Shown here one piece after another: positions 7,927 through 15,931 of a stretch of 64,000 nt of DNA. Numbering within the stretch: position 1 is the first letter of the stretch; every line of letters begins with the position of its first letter. Location of the stretch: the NCBI GenBank assembly GCA_034435955.1, contig DAOTWA010000053.1, forward strand, positions 30,903 through 94,902. The letters are read 5' to 3'. Below the pieces are notes generated by a model, which was not told the origin of the DNA, searched no databases, and saw only the letters and a list, made by a program, of their open reading frames with translations. This DNA comes from DAOTWA01 sp034435955. GTDB taxonomy: Bacteria; Chloroflexota; Anaerolineae; Anaerolineales; Anaerolineaceae. A program made the position numbers and the translations under genes.

Positions 7927-10815
7927 GTGCGGGTAATTCAAGAAAGCGGTGCTTTGCTGCTAACCAAGCTCTCGGCTCCGGATTTGAGCGATCCGATGAT
8001 CGAACGGCCGGAGCTCCTCGAGCGCTTGGACGTGTGCCTTAAGCGGCGAGTTACATTGGTCTCCGCCCCCGCCGGGGCAGGCAAGACGACCATTTTGACG
8101 CGCTGGTCGCAGGGTTGCGGTCTGCCAGTTGCCTGGATCACCCTGGATCGTGGCGACAATCACCGCGTGGTTTTCCTGCGTTATCTTGCCGCCGCTGCTG
8201 TTCGCCTGGGATTAGGTCTGGATATTCAAGAACTCGCCCGGCTCAATGGCGAAGATCGCTGGGAGGAGGTTCTTTCGGCGGTCATCAATGCTGCGACTCA
8301 GGAAGGGCGGGAAGCTGCGCTGATCCTGGATGATTATCAGCTCATCACGGACGGTTCCGTTCACGCGTGTGTCTCATTCCTGGTGGAACATTTGCCACCC
8401 GGGTTGCATATCATCCTGGGCACACGCGAGGATCCGGATTTGCCCCTTGAGCGTTGGCGGGCGCGCGGATATCTGCTTGAGTTGCGTGCGAATGACCTGT
8501 TCTTCAGCCCTGAAGCCGCCGCGGAACTGGTGACACTACGGCTGGGATCCGAAATATCGAAAAAGATAGCGAAAGGCCTGCATACCTGGAGTGAGGGTTG
8601 GCCGGCGTTGCTGCATTTGATCACGCTGGCCGGTGTGCAGACGGAAGGCGATTGGGATGCATCCAGCCTTCTACTGGCCGGTCGGAGGTGGTCTTTCGAT
8701 TTCCTGCGCACTGAAATTTTCACTTTGATGTCTGAGGAAGTGCAGCGCTTTGCCCTCCGTATGGCCATCCTGGATCGGCCGGATGCCGACCTCTGCGCCG
8801 TTATCACCGGCGCGCAAGACGCCGATGACAACTTTTCCCGCCTGGAGCGCGCCGGTCTGTTGGCGATTGACGTGCGCAGCAAGGGCGCGACGGCGCGCTG
8901 GTTGACCCCCTGGCGGGAGTTCCTGTTGGATGAGCTGGGACGCTCATCGAGCGATGAAGAAGAGGCCGATCTGCATCGCCGCGCGATGGAGGTCTTTATC
9001 CGTCGGAAGGAGATCTCCCAGGCCACCGCCCACGCTTTGCGGGCTGGTCAAACGCAAGCTGCTGTAGACATTGCCCAACAGGGGTGTCAGTGGAGCCTTT
9101 CTTCAGGCGATCCGCGCGATGCGGCCGATATTCTCCGGGAACTGCCAAGCGAGTTAATCCTGTCCTCCGGCCGTTTGTGTCTGTCTTCCGCCTGGGTGGC
9201 TCTGATGTCCGGGCGGTTCAAAGACGCTGACGAGCATCTGGCTGCTGCCGAGCGTTCTCTGACTCGGGGTGGAAGCGGCGAGGAGGGACGTTTCGCCGGA
9301 AAGAGCAATCGAAACGGCCAACCGGAGCCTTCCTCCCTGCGCACTGAGCTCAACCTGGCCAAGGCCTTTCTTGCCTGTATGAGGGGAGACGCGCTGGCAG
9401 CACGACCTCACCTGGATGCAGTGGAGGCCAGCATCCTTCGGGACGGAAATCTGGTTGCGCTGTATAAGCTGGCGAGCGGCATGGTGGAGCGCGTCTACGG
9501 CGAGCTGTCCCAGGCCCAAAACCTGCTGGCAGAGGCAGAACAGGCAGGATCGGCCAGTGGCAATCGTTTCTTTGTTTTAACCGCGCTTTACGAGCTGGCT
9601 CGTCTGGATGCGGAGCGCGGGAAGATCCATTCCGCTGCCATGCGATGCCACCGCGCCTTCAACATGACTTCCGGCAGGCCAGGAATACGTCAATACTATG
9701 GCGCGTCCTCGCTCCTGGAAATCGCACGACTCCATTACGAATGGAATGAGCTGGATGCGGCGGAACGCGCGCTGCAGCGAGGATATTCCCTCGCTAAAGG
9801 CTCGGGCAACCGGAATCTATCCGCCGCCTTCGAAATTTGGACCGCCAAAATAGCCTACGCCCGCGGCCAGGTGGATAAATCCATCCAATGGCTCACTTCG
9901 GCCAACCGATCGTTAAAGAATCGGAGCGCAACCCCAGATCTTCGCGGCACCATGGCGCTACAGGCTGCCTTATGGCTGCAGCTTGGTGATCTGCCGGCTG
10001 CCGTGCGCTGGGCGCATGCCGCCGATCTGTACGCCAGCCAGATGATTGATCCGTCGCGGGAGACAGAATATCTCGTCCTTGCTCGCATCTGGTTGGCGCA
10101 GGCTCAAGCAGAGAAAGCAGGAAGTGTCCTCGAGCGGTTGGCGGAGCGAGCCGAGGGCAGCGGCCGTTGGGGGAGCCTCATATTGATTCTGGCTTACAAG
10201 GCGCTTGCTTATATGGCGTCCGGACAGACGCAATCGGCTGTTGCTGTGTTACAGCGGGCCTTGCTGCTGGCCGAGCCTGAGGGATATATGCGCACTTTCC
10301 TCGATTTGGGCGCGGAGATGGCGCGATTATTGTCGTTTGTGTGGGAGGAAATCCGCCGCGAATCGAACAGCGAGACGCGCATCGTCCTGGAAGACTATGT
10401 GCGCACCCTGCTGGCGGCTATGAACACCCACCCGGCTGAACCGTTCAAGAATACAGAGGCGGAGCCGTCGCCCACCCAGGCGCTGGTCGAGCCGTTGAGC
10501 AACCGCGAAGTGGATGTGCTGGTGCTGATCGCGGCCGGGATGTCCAACCAGCAGATTGCCGAGCGATTGGTGGTCTCAATCGGGACAGTGAAGTGGCACA
10601 TCATCAATATTTACCGCAAGATGAACGTACACAGCCGCGCGCAGGCCCTGGCTCACGCCAATCGAATGGGTTTGCTACTCCGCTCGGATCGCAGCGAGCC
10701 ACGACCAGGGGAGTTCGAGAAATACTTAGGGCAGGATACAGGCTGGAACGACTTGCTCCGCGATATGCGCAGTCTGGGCGACAAAGACATTTTCCAATCC
10801 ACTCGCCTGCACTGA
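7927..10815 (+). CDS. MalT-like LuxR-family transcriptional regulator (STAND ATPase)
   Basis: A large regulator of about 962 residues with the MalT/LAL architecture. The N terminus LLLTKLSAPDL...IERPELLERL leads into a P-loop SAPAGAGKTT near residues 46-55, a Walker B-like ALILDDYQLI, then a winged/helical section, a long alpha-helical TPR-like region (about 430-830) and a C-terminal LuxR HTH starting PLSNREVDVLVLIAAG (about 856-915). Such proteins bind ATP and an inducer and activate promoters. GTG at 7927 is the chosen start since AGGAGA lies five bases before it and the family's LLxTKL motif follows closely; the frame stays open to 7786 without a better site. No obvious target operon adjoins it, and the ligand is unknown. 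Confidence 0.85.
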   Translation: MRVIQESGALLLTKLSAPDLSDPMIERPELLERLDVCLKRRVTLVSAPAGAGKTTILTRWSQGCGLPVAWITLDRGDNHRVVFLRYLAAAAVRLGLGLDIQELARLNGEDRWEEVLSAVINAATQEGREAALILDDYQLITDGSVHACVSFLVEHLPPGLHIILGTREDPDLPLERWRARGYLLELRANDLFFSPEAAAELVTLRLGSEISKKIAKGLHTWSEGWPALLHLITLAGVQTEGDWDASSLLLAGRRWSFDFLRTEIFTLMSEEVQRFALRMAILDRPDADLCAVITGAQDADDNFSRLERAGLLAIDVRSKGATARWLTPWREFLLDELGRSSSDEEEADLHRRAMEVFIRRKEISQATAHALRAGQTQAAVDIAQQGCQWSLSSGDPRDAADILRELPSELILSSGRLCLSSAWVALMSGRFKDADEHLAAAERSLTRGGSGEEGRFAGKSNRNGQPEPSSLRTELNLAKAFLACMRGDALAARPHLDAVEASILRDGNLVALYKLASGMVERVYGELSQAQNLLAEAEQAGSASGNRFFVLTALYELARLDAERGKIHSAAMRCHRAFNMTSGRPGIRQYYGASSLLEIARLHYEWNELDAAERALQRGYSLAKGSGNRNLSAAFEIWTAKIAYARGQVDKSIQWLTSANRSLKNRSATPDLRGTMALQAALWLQLGDLPAAVRWAHAADLYASQMIDPSRETEYLVLARIWLAQAQAEKAGSVLERLAERAEGSGRWGSLILILAYKALAYMASGQTQSAVAVLQRALLLAEPEGYMRTFLDLGAEMARLLSFVWEEIRRESNSETRIVLEDYVRTLLAAMNTHPAEPFKNTEAEPSPTQALVEPLSNREVDVLVLIAAGMSNQQIAERLVVSIGTVKWHIINIYRKMNVHSRAQALAHANRMGLLLRSDRSEPRPGEFEKYLGQDTGWNDLLRDMRSLGDKDIFQSTRLH

Positions 10816-10898
10816 TAAGAGACAATAAACCTACCCCAAAAACCTATCGAAAGGTAGGTGTAATCATCCGGCCCTCACCGTTACACTGCACATAGAGG

Positions 10899-11013
10899 AT
10901 GGGGACGCCGAGACCTTCCCTTGTTGGCTCAAGTGGCCAACCCCAGCCCCCGCAAGGGTTGGCCACACCAACTGGAAACCAGTCGGGATGCCATGGCCAA
11001 ATTGCGTCCCCAT
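10899..11013. ncRNA. putative structured RNA or palindromic mobile element (three nested stems)
   Basis: The outer arms ATGGGGACGC (10899-10908) and GCGTCCCCAT (11004-11013) pair perfectly over ten bases. Inside lie a perfect ten-base stem TGGCCAACCC/GGGTTGGCCA (10934-10943 and 10956-10965, 12-base loop) and a five-base stem ACTGG/CCAGT (10971-10983). The result is a three-way-junction-like fold of 115 bases with no U tract after it. It could be a small RNA, a cis-acting leader, or a REP/MITE-like element; the outer arm resembles sequence often seen at REP-type elements, but that is an impression and not a match I can test. Confidence 0.4.
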
Positions 11014-11161
11014 TATCGTGTCGATACCTTTCCCCATCAAAAACTCAGCCGAATCATCTGTAAGATAGGTTTTTTTCAGGATCGGATCGTGGGCGATTGA
11101 CGCCGTACATAAGGGCCATCGACGGATGTTTCCAGCTTGTGTCCTTTTGTGCGAAATACGC

Positions 11162-11167
11162 TATACT
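11162..11167 (+). promoter_or_regulatory. -10 box for the CBS-domain gene
   Basis: TATACT lies 56 bases before the ATG at 11224, giving a 5' leader of roughly 50 bases. No consensus -35 is seen. Confidence 0.4.
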
Positions 11168-11223
11168 ATGGATAAACCGGTTCGCCGGCCGAAACCCAGA
11201 TCATTCTCGAAAGGAGCGCGGAG

Positions 11224-11643
11224 ATGCAGTTCACGGTTCGCGACTGGATGATTCCCCTGGTGGTGTACATCGATCCGGATGCTTCTGTCATGGAGGCTTT
11301 GGCGCAGATGCGCCGCCGCTACATCCACAGCCTGATCGTCAATAAGTCAGAGACGAACCCAGAATACGGCATCGTCACCTCAACCGACATTTGCGACAAG
11401 ATTGTGGCGGCCGGGCGCGATCCGGCCAAGACCAAAGTGCGCGAGATCATGTCCTCGCCCTTGATCCTCGTCAGGCAGGATTGGACTTTGCAGCAATGCT
11501 CTCTGACGATGAAAGAACATCACATCCATCACCTGCCTGTAGCGGACGAGAATGGCAGCCTGGTGGGAATGATCTCGGCCACCGATTTCCTGGTGGCGGC
11601 GGAAGCAATGGGCCGTAAGCCTGGTGAGCAGCTTACCGGATAG
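11224..11643 (+). CDS. two-CBS-domain protein
   Basis: The 139-residue cytoplasmic protein is made only of a CBS pair (Bateman module): VRDWMIPLVVYIDPDASVMEALAQM starts the first and VREIMSSPLILVRQDWTLQQCSLTM the second, each ending in a GIVTSTDI- or GMISATDF-type strand-helix. Such stand-alone pairs bind adenine nucleotides and regulate partner proteins; the partner is not evident. AAAGGAG stands nine bases before the ATG. A strong hairpin 50 bases after the stop suggests a monocistronic unit. Confidence 0.88.
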   Translation: MQFTVRDWMIPLVVYIDPDASVMEALAQMRRRYIHSLIVNKSETNPEYGIVTSTDICDKIVAAGRDPAKTKVREIMSSPLILVRQDWTLQQCSLTMKEHHIHHLPVADENGSLVGMISATDFLVAAEAMGRKPGEQLTG

Positions 11644-11691
11644 CTCCGCCGCTAAATATTTTTTATTGTGATCGCCAGTTTTCGCCAGCCG

Positions 11692-11714
11692 GAACCGGGG
11701 AAGCACCCCGGTTC
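11692..11714 (+). terminator. hairpin after the CBS gene
   Basis: GAACCGGGG and CCCCGGTTC pair perfectly around a five-base loop. The following bases (AGCATTATAATT) are AT-rich but not a clean U tract, and they double as the -10 of the next gene. Confidence 0.55.
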
Positions 11715-11719
11715 AGCAT

Positions 11720-11725
11720 TATAAT
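11720..11725 (+). promoter_or_regulatory. -10 box immediately before the CAP-LysM gene
   Basis: TATAAT ends only seven bases before the ATG at 11733. If used, transcription would start at or next to the ATG and give a leaderless mRNA, which fits the absence of a Shine-Dalgarno sequence. Confidence 0.4.
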
Positions 11726-11732
11726 TACGGCA

Positions 11733-12725
11733 ATGGCTTCCCGGAACCTCCATCTTCCGCTTCTGGTCCTGGTTATCGGGTTATTCTTACTCCCAATTCC
11801 TCATCCTGCAGAGGCTCAGGGCAGCAGTTCCGCTGAATTGATTGACGCCGTCAATGCTCTCCGCGCTTCCCAGGGTCTGACTCCTTTGCAACCGAATTCC
11901 ATACTGATGGGTACTGCCCAGGCGCAGGCCAATTACATGGCTTCCATCGGTCAGGTGACCCATACGGGTCCGGGCGGCACAAGTCCCAAGGATCGCGCAA
12001 TCGCCGCAGGATATGGGGGCGGTGCCACCATTTTCATTTCCGAAAATATACAGGAGGGCATGAACCTCTCGGCTGCCCAGGCCGTGCAAAACTGGACGGG
12101 GGATGCGCCCCACTGGAATACGATGATGGGGGCCAGTTACCGCGACATCGGGGCCGGGGTCGCCACGGCTGGCAGCGCGGTTTACTACGTCATCGACGTG
12201 GGTTATGTAACCGGGAGTGCTCCGGCAAGCACGGCCGGCAGCAATGCTGCCGCTGGCGCACCTCTGCCCACGGCCATTCCCCTGGCGCCCCTGGTCACCG
12301 CGACGCCCAACAGTGATGGTTCACTGGTGCACGTGGTTGGGTATGGGCAAACCCTGGTGACCATCGCCCTGGCTTACGGCGTGAAAGTGGATGACATCCG
12401 CCAGTTAAATGGACTGCCGGCCACTTCAACCCTGATCTACCCCGGCCAAAAACTGATCATCCGCAAGGCCAGCCCGGCCACGGCCACGGCGACCATTACA
12501 GACACCCCGCTGCCAGCCACCGCTACTCCAACCGCGACCCGGCGTCCCCGCACTCCAACCCCAACGCCCACAAGAACATTGACGCCGACGGCCACCCGGC
12601 CGCCGCTCATCCCCGGCATGGACGACCCGGTCGTCCAGCGACGCGCCCTGGGAATCACCCTGGTGGTGGTCTGCACAGTGGGATTGGTCGTGGTGGGGGT
12701 CAGTTCGGTGCGCTCAAGAGCCTGA
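11733..12725 (+). CDS. secreted CAP (SCP/PR-1) + LysM protein with C-terminal TM anchor
   Basis: The 330-residue protein begins with a signal peptide (HLPLLVLVIGLFLLPIPHPAEA). Residues about 35-165 form a CAP/SCP domain as in bacterial YkwD-type proteins: ELIDAVNALRASQGL, HTGPGGTSPKDR, ISENIQ, VQNWTGDAPHWNTMM and YRDIGAGVA. A LysM repeat follows near 205-250 (VVGYGQTLVTIALAYGVKVDDIRQLNGL...LIYPGQKLII). Then comes a Thr/Pro-rich linker and a hydrophobic helix near the end followed by RSRA, so the protein is likely held outside the membrane, contacting peptidoglycan through LysM. The function of bacterial CAP domains is poorly known. Confidence 0.85.
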   Translation: MASRNLHLPLLVLVIGLFLLPIPHPAEAQGSSSAELIDAVNALRASQGLTPLQPNSILMGTAQAQANYMASIGQVTHTGPGGTSPKDRAIAAGYGGGATIFISENIQEGMNLSAAQAVQNWTGDAPHWNTMMGASYRDIGAGVATAGSAVYYVIDVGYVTGSAPASTAGSNAAAGAPLPTAIPLAPLVTATPNSDGSLVHVVGYGQTLVTIALAYGVKVDDIRQLNGLPATSTLIYPGQKLIIRKASPATATATITDTPLPATATPTATRRPRTPTPTPTRTLTPTATRPPLIPGMDDPVVQRRALGITLVVVCTVGLVVVGVSSVRSRA

Positions 12726-12754
12726 GCCCTTTCATCGGATGAAGGCAAATCCAT

Positions 12755-13531
12755 ATGGCGTTGTATGTGCGCGAAGTCGGCCCCACAGATGCTGCGACGA
12801 TCCTGCTGATTCCCGGCGGTGGAACGGGAGGATGGTTCTGGGAGCCGCAGGCCGAACGGTTGAGCGGCGCTTACCATGTATTGATCCCCGATCTGCCTGA
12901 GCAGGGTCAAAGTATCGAGGAAGGACCCTTTACGATTTCCGACGCGGCGGATCGAATGGCCGGGTTGATTCGTGATCGCGCCCATGGTGGACGCGCGCAT
13001 GTGGCTGGTCTTTCGTTGGGCGCGCAGGTTATCGTGCAGATGCTGGTCACCTGTCCCGATTTAATCATCCGCGCTCTCATCAGTGGTGCGAACGTGCGCG
13101 GGCTGCCCGGCGCTTGGCTGCTCAAGCCCTATTTCCGCCTGATGATGCCGTTCCGCGCTGTCCCTTTGTTGCTGCGTTTGAGTATGAAATCCGGCGGTAT
13201 TCCCGACCGCTACTACCCGCATGTGCTGCGCGAGGCGAGGGAAATGACCCTCGACGCACTCACGCACATCACTTTAGAAAGCCTTAATTTCCGCTTGCCG
13301 GATGGATTAGAACATACTCGCGTCCCAGTTTTGATCCTCGTCGGCCAACGTGAGCCTGGCGCGATCCGCGCATCTCAAAAAGATCTATGCGCTGCCATCC
13401 CGGGCGCCGAGTGCCGCGTGGTGCCGCGCGGCATACACGCCTGGAACATGCAGTTCCCCGATCTGTTTACCGAGACGTTGCGGGCGTGGATCGAAAATCG
13501 GCCCTTGCCGGCTGAACTCCTTCCCCTCTAA
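12755..13531 (+). CDS. alpha/beta hydrolase
   Basis: A 258-residue single-domain alpha/beta hydrolase. The oxyanion region LLIPGGGTGGWFWEPQAE lies at residues 17-33, the nucleophile elbow GLSLGA carries Ser87, an acid is likely in the strand VPVLILVGQRE (near 190-200), and the catalytic His lies in RGIHAWN near residue 228. No signal peptide is present, so it acts in the cytoplasm. Substrate cannot be told. It starts 30 bases after the CAP-LysM gene and may be co-transcribed with it. Confidence 0.85.
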   Translation: MALYVREVGPTDAATILLIPGGGTGGWFWEPQAERLSGAYHVLIPDLPEQGQSIEEGPFTISDAADRMAGLIRDRAHGGRAHVAGLSLGAQVIVQMLVTCPDLIIRALISGANVRGLPGAWLLKPYFRLMMPFRAVPLLLRLSMKSGGIPDRYYPHVLREAREMTLDALTHITLESLNFRLPDGLEHTRVPVLILVGQREPGAIRASQKDLCAAIPGAECRVVPRGIHAWNMQFPDLFTETLRAWIENRPLPAELLPL

Positions 13532-13576
13532 CAAATCCCAAAATGACTGAAGCGTTGATGATCGTCTGAAATCATT

Positions 13577-13602
13577 GCAACTTTTTTGGAGCATCATCAT
13601 CT
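13577..13602 (+). promoter_or_regulatory. possible ECF-type promoter before the DUF2892 gene
   Basis: GCAACTTTTTT is followed at +22 by ATCTAAA, an arrangement close to the two GGAACTTTTT promoters at 23298 and 25401. It lies about 85 bases before the ATG at 13688 and is the weakest of the three. Confidence 0.3.
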
Positions 13603-13687
13603 AAATTGGTGATAAAGCAGATTTTCCCGCGTTAGCGGAGAGGCTTTATGGCGAATTTAATCCGATTTGCTTATTTGGAGGTTATCT

Positions 13688-13891
13688 ATGATTACCAATA
13701 ACATGGCTGGTTGGGACCGAATCGCGCGGGTGGTGATCGCGGCAATTTTGCTCATCCTGAGCTTCGGCGGTTATGTGACCGGAGGATTGGGGCTGGTCTT
13801 CAAGATCATCGGCGTTGTATTCGCGCTAACCAGCATCGTCGGCTGGTGCCCGATCTACAGCCTGTTCAAGTTCAGCACCCGGCGCGCTTAA
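13688..13891 (+). CDS. DUF2892 small membrane protein
   Basis: A 67-residue protein with two hydrophobic helices and the DUF2892 hallmarks: NMAGWDRIARVVIA at the N terminus, GGYVTGG in the turn and GWCPIYSLF with its conserved Cys near the end. Family function is unknown; members often lie beside rhodanese or thioredoxin genes. GGAGG is placed seven bases before the ATG. The next gene is a thioredoxin whose C terminus carries a second DUF2892-like domain. Confidence 0.85.
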   Translation: MITNNMAGWDRIARVVIAAILLILSFGGYVTGGLGLVFKIIGVVFALTSIVGWCPIYSLFKFSTRRA

Positions 13892-13954
13892 ATCCATCGG
13901 CACCAAATCGGGCGGGCAAAGCGCCCGCCTGCACATTTAAGATCAAGAAATCAG

Positions 13955-14482
13955 ATGGAATCCAGCGACGCCTATTTCGAACGTCTGACAGATACCGAAG
14001 GACCGATCCTAGTCGAATTCTGGGCAGCCTGGTGCGCACCGTGCCGGGCGATGCAGCCGTCCCTGCAGCGCCTGGGTGAAAAATTTCGTGAATCTCTGAC
14101 CATATGGCAGGTCAACGCCGATGAGCAGCCCGATCTGGTGCGCAGGCTGGGCGTATATGGCCTCCCCACTTTGATCCTGTACCGCGATGGCCAAGAGGTG
14201 GCCCGGCGGGTAGGCGTACAATCCTACCGCGCCCTCGATGCCCTGGCGCAGGCTGCCGTGGAAGGGGGAGAAATCCCTCCCCGCAGCCCCGCGCCAGCAG
14301 ACCGCATCGTGAGGTTAATCATTGCAGGGACGTTGGTGTTAATCGCTTCCCGGCTGGAATGGTCCTTTTGGCTGATGGTTTTGGGGGGTGCGTTTGCTTT
14401 CAGCGCGGTCTACGATCGGTGTCCGATCTGGCGGGCAGTGAATGAGCAGATAAAACGATTATATAAAAGAGAGCGGGCTTGA
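13955..14482 (+). CDS. thioredoxin-fold protein fused to a DUF2892-like membrane domain
   Basis: Residues 1-105 are a thioredoxin domain with the active site WCAPC (Cys27 and Cys30) and the cis-Pro loop GLPTLILY. There is no signal peptide, so the disulfide reductase domain faces the cytoplasm. Residues about 118-165 form two hydrophobic segments ending FSAVYDRCPIWRA, which mirrors the GWCPIY motif of the DUF2892 protein encoded 63 bases upstream. The fusion tethers the redox domain to the membrane and suggests the DUF2892 Cys could be its partner; that is inference. Only a weak ribosome site is seen. Confidence 0.8.
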   Translation: MESSDAYFERLTDTEGPILVEFWAAWCAPCRAMQPSLQRLGEKFRESLTIWQVNADEQPDLVRRLGVYGLPTLILYRDGQEVARRVGVQSYRALDALAQAAVEGGEIPPRSPAPADRIVRLIIAGTLVLIASRLEWSFWLMVLGGAFAFSAVYDRCPIWRAVNEQIKRLYKRERA

Positions 14483-14519
14483 GCGCTCGCTCTTTATGAT
14501 TGCCCATTGGGATGCGCTT

Positions 14520-14540
14520 CTGGCACTGTGGCAGTGCCAG
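14520..14540. terminator. perfect hairpin downstream of the thioredoxin gene
   Basis: CTGGCACTG and CAGTGCCAG pair perfectly around TGG. A second weaker stem-loop (AGAGCG/CGCTCT) overlaps the gene's end near 14469-14493 and is followed by TTTAT. Together they probably end transcription, though the perfect hairpin lacks a U tract. Confidence 0.45.
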
Positions 14541-14618
14541 GCTTAGTGCGGTATTTCAATCCACACGGTTGTGCGCCCGCGCAATTTCTACATAATAACC
14601 CAATCCTTTTCTGAGTAA

Positions 14619-14646
14619 TTGACATACCGTCCTCGGCTGGTATACT
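14619..14646 (+). promoter_or_regulatory. near-consensus sigma70-type promoter of the compatible-solute operon
   Basis: TTGACA (14619-14624), a 16-base spacer ending in TGG, and TATACT (14641-14646) form the best housekeeping-type promoter in the window. The leader to the ATG at 14711 is about 58 bases and ends in GGAGAGGAG. Confidence 0.75.
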
Positions 14647-14710
14647 TACCTAGCAGTCGGCTGAGGAAACCGGCAGCATCTCAGGTCGGATTCGCCCGCA
14701 GGAGAGGAGT

Positions 14711-15931
14711 ATGCGGATCATCCTCTTGCACTATGCCGCCCCGCCGGTTGTCGGCGGCGTCGAGACGGTGCTGGCAAAACAGGCCAGACTGCTGGCAAGC
14801 GCCGGGCACGAGGTGTGTGTACTGGCCGGTCGAGGCGCGCCGTGGGACGATCGCGTCCATGTTGAGGTGATTCCGCTGCTCGATTCCCGCCATCCACGAG
14901 TGCTGGCGGTCAAGGCCAGCCTTGACCAGGGAATCGTGCCTCCAGATTTCGAACCGCTTTCGGCTGAGATACGTGACCGGCTAAGTGAGGCCATGAATGG
15001 AGCCGGCGCAGTGATTGCCCATAATGTGGCATCGTTGCATAAGAATCTGGCTTTCACCGCCGCTTTGTATGAGCTTTTTCGTGCGCCAGGTTCCGCGCGC
15101 CTGATTTTGTGGCATCACGATCTTGCCTGGACGACGCCGCGCTACCAGTCTGAGTTGCACCCGGGTTGGCCCTGGGATTTGCTGCGCAATCCATGGCCGG
15201 GGGCCGTGCACGTGGTGGTCTCACAGGCGCGCCGGGAAGAATTGGCTGCGCTGATGGGCCTATCGCCGGAACGCATTCACGTGATCGCCGCCGGGGTGGA
15301 TCTGCATTCATTCTATGGGCTGTCCCCTCGGGTGGCGGAGCTGGCCGACGATTTGCATCTGGTGGAGGCCGCACCGCTCTTGATCTCGCCGGTACGCATC
15401 ACCCGGCGTAAGAATTTAGAATTGGGATTGAAAGCGCTGGCCGCTCTGCGGGAACGTATGCCTGCGGCTGCCTGGGTGGTCACCGGTCCACCAGGGGCCC
15501 ATAACCCATCCAATCTCGAGTACTTTGAGGGATTAAAGGAGCTGCGCGATGGGTTGAACCTGACCGGCGCCGCGCACTTCCTGGCAGAACGCGTCCCCGA
15601 GGGATTGCCCGAGAACGGCGTATCCGAATTCTATCGCCTGGCGGACGCCTTGTTGCTCCCAAGCCGCGAGGAGGGCTTCGGCATCCCAATTCTGGAAGCC
15701 GGGTTGGCCGGCCTGCCGATCTTCTGCGCCGATCTGCCTCCGTTGCGCGCCCTGGCGGGGCATCGGGCGGCGTATTTCTCGCCCGACGAGCCTCCTGCAC
15801 GAGTCGCCGCACTTATCGCGAACGGACTGGAAAACGATCCGCGCTATCAGATGCGCGTGAATGTGCGCCAGAATTACACCTGGGAGGCGGTCTTCTCCGC
15901 CCAAATCGCGCCCCTCCTGGAGGAGGCATGA
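14711..15931 (+). CDS. GT4-type glycosyltransferase, first gene of glucosylglycerate cluster
   Basis: The 406-residue protein has the GT-B fold of family GT4: an N-terminal Rossmann half starting LLHYAAPPVVGGVETVLAKQARLLASAGHEV and a C-terminal half with RITRRKNLELGLKALAAL and the donor-binding signature LLPSREEGFGIPILEAGLAGLP (near 310-330), where the two Glu of E-x7-E are E316 and E324 or nearby. It is read first from a strong promoter and overlaps the next gene by ATGA, so translation is coupled to the GpgS fusion. That context implies a role in glucosylglycerate-type solute synthesis; acceptor and donor are unknown. Confidence 0.8.
   Translation: MRIILLHYAAPPVVGGVETVLAKQARLLASAGHEVCVLAGRGAPWDDRVHVEVIPLLDSRHPRVLAVKASLDQGIVPPDFEPLSAEIRDRLSEAMNGAGAVIAHNVASLHKNLAFTAALYELFRAPGSARLILWHHDLAWTTPRYQSELHPGWPWDLLRNPWPGAVHVVVSQARREELAALMGLSPERIHVIAAGVDLHSFYGLSPRVAELADDLHLVEAAPLLISPVRITRRKNLELGLKALAALRERMPAAAWVVTGPPGAHNPSNLEYFEGLKELRDGLNLTGAAHFLAERVPEGLPENGVSEFYRLADALLLPSREEGFGIPILEAGLAGLPIFCADLPPLRALAGHRAAYFSPDEPPARVAALIANGLENDPRYQMRVNVRQNYTWEAVFSAQIAPLLEEA

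Larger units (their letters stand above)
10816..11223. other. 408-base intergenic region with a nested inverted-repeat element
   Basis: No gene is visible. It holds an imperfect hairpin near 10832-10858 (CCTACC/GGTAGG arms), the structured element at 10899-11013 described separately, and the -10 box of the CBS gene at 11162-11167. Confidence 0.6.

Noticed and set aside
12480..12600. Tandem repeat in the CAP-LysM gene
   Set aside because: It is the Thr/Pro-rich linker codon pattern, seen in several exported proteins here, and not a separate repeat element.
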